From: Candidatus Gastranaerophilales bacterium
Lineage (GTDB): Bacteria > Cyanobacteriota > Vampirovibrionia > Gastranaerophilales > Gastranaerophilaceae
Direction of reading: 5' to 3'
DNA length: 5,825 bases
Assembly: GCA_944323495.1 (NCBI GenBank)
Contig: CALUSZ010000113.1
Span: 1 to 5,825 of the forward strand
How positions within the stretch are numbered: the stretch's first letter is position 1; every line of letters starts with the position of its first letter. Below, piece after piece: positions 5,294 to 5,825 of this stretch. Below the pieces are notes generated by a model that saw nothing but the letters and a program-made list of their open reading frames with translations, was not told the DNA's origin and did no database searches. The position numbers and the translations under genes were made by a program.

Positions 5294-5322
5294 ATTATAA
5301 TATAAGTCATAATATTTTGCAA
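5294..5322 (-). promoter_or_regulatory. Sigma70-type promoter for the zinc-ribbon-rimM-trmD cluster
   Basis: Read on the - strand, TTGCAA (5322-5317, 4 of 6 consensus) is followed by a 17-bp spacer and a perfect TATAAT (5299-5294). Transcription would start near 5287 and run into the gene at 5171 with a leader of about 116 bases. It is the best promoter match in the window and is correctly placed downstream of flagellin. Confidence 0.65.
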
Positions 5323-5376
5323 GGGGGTAAATAAGATTAGAAGTCTTTTCAAGAGGCACACTGTTTTGAAATAGTC

Positions 5377-5825
5377 TTATAACAGCTGCAGAGCGATTGA
5401 AGGAGTCTGGTTAGCAGTTGCAAGCAGGGTTGCAGATGCCTGTTGAAGAATCTGCATTTTTATATATTGAGAGCTTTCTTCTGCTATATCCGCGTCGCGT
5501 ATTGTTGAACGGGATGAAACAAGATTGTCATACTGGATTGAGATTTCTTCTAATACACTCTCTAAGCGATTTTGTACAGAACCAAGTTCTGTTTGTTTGT
5601 TGGAGACTGATTCTATTATCTCATCTAGAGCCGTCAACATATTGGGATTCTCTATATTAGAAGATAATCCGCTTATGGTAAACGCCGTAGAAAATGTAAT
5701 CTGCGATGATAATGAGGAATTTATCCCAACCTGCAGGGTTATATCTGGAATAACGCGGGAAGAGGCTGTTAAATTTGAAGCAGTAATCAATGGAGAATTC
5801 TCATACAATGCCATTCCGGGGTTTG
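5377..5825 (-). CDS. Flagellin, C-terminal part (5' end outside window)
   Basis: This encodes the C-terminal part, 149 codons up to the TAA, of a flagellin, the subunit that polymerises into the flagellar filament outside the cell. The final 90 residues are the conserved D1/D0 helical region: a coiled stretch rich in E, Q, L and S (VSNKQTELGSVQNRLESVLEEI), then SRSTIRDADIAEESSQYIKM, and the classic end QASATLLATANQTPSIALQLL. The first part (LQVGINSS...FTISGL) is the Ser/Thr-rich transition from D1. The frame stays open to the window edge upstream of the Met at 5814 (codons for N, P, G precede it), so that Met is internal and the N-terminal half lies beyond 5825. Translocation would use the flagellar type III apparatus; no signal peptide is expected. 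I cannot say whether it is the major or a minor flagellin. Confidence 0.95.
   Translation of the reverse strand, partial: NPGMALYENSPLITASNLTASSRVIPDITLQVGINSSLSSQITFSTAFTISGLSSNIENPNMLTALDEIIESVSNKQTELGSVQNRLESVLEEISIQYDNLVSSRSTIRDADIAEESSQYIKMQILQQASATLLATANQTPSIALQLL

Noticed and set aside
5296..5327. + strand TATAAT (5296-5301) and AAGGGGG (5321-5327) as promoter and ribosome site for a small gene
   Set aside because: No start codon with an open frame follows on the + strand, and the downstream + frame runs antisense through flagellin.
5418..5660. 80-residue + strand open frame antisense to flagellin
   Set aside because: It is a shadow of the conserved flagellin C-terminus, without a ribosome site or recognisable protein features.

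Overview
The window is AT-rich and bacterial. It fits best with an uncultured gut or animal-associated relative of the cyanobacteria (Gastranaerophilales / Melainabacteria). This assignment is an inference from three things: the codon and base bias, a flagellin gene next to a rimM-trmD translation cluster, and the short Ser-Phe-Lys motif near the start of an otherwise unrecognised protein (residues 7-9 of the gene at 2005-3027), which I associate with many hypothetical proteins of that group. A 16S or marker-protein search would settle it.

Layout. The left half is on the + strand: a nucleotidyltransferase-fold protein of the DUF4037 type (57-848), a uridine-kinase-like P-loop kinase with an N-terminal extension (941-1783), and a single-pass membrane protein with a duplicated, highly charged coiled segment (2005-3027). 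The 221-base gap before the last gene is the most structured non-coding DNA here. It has two exact 33-bp inverted copies of a sequence that is itself a 12-bp-arm palindrome, plus extra copies of the same TGTTACA half-site between them. The layout fits either a small inverted-repeat mobile element or a large operator array.

The right half is on the - strand: a partial flagellin entering from the right edge (5377-5825), then a three-gene cluster read right to left. The cluster is an unusual zinc-ribbon / RGG-like / twin-repeat protein (4239-5171), rimM (3737-4249) and trmD (3024-3740). Overlaps of 11 and 4 bases join the three, so they are probably co-transcribed and translationally coupled. 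RimM (30S maturation) and TrmD (m1G37 tRNA methylation) are a classic pair. The upstream protein looks like a nucleic-acid binder, and its position suggests, without proving, a role in ribosome or tRNA biology. trmD and the membrane-protein gene converge and overlap by 4 bases.

A strong sigma70-type promoter (TTGCAA, 17 bp, TATAAT) on the - strand at 5294-5322 precedes the zinc-ribbon/rimM/trmD cluster. A small hairpin followed by six T lies directly after its predicted start point. No tRNA, rRNA, CRISPR array or transposase gene is visible, and no gene-free stretch exceeds 300 bases.
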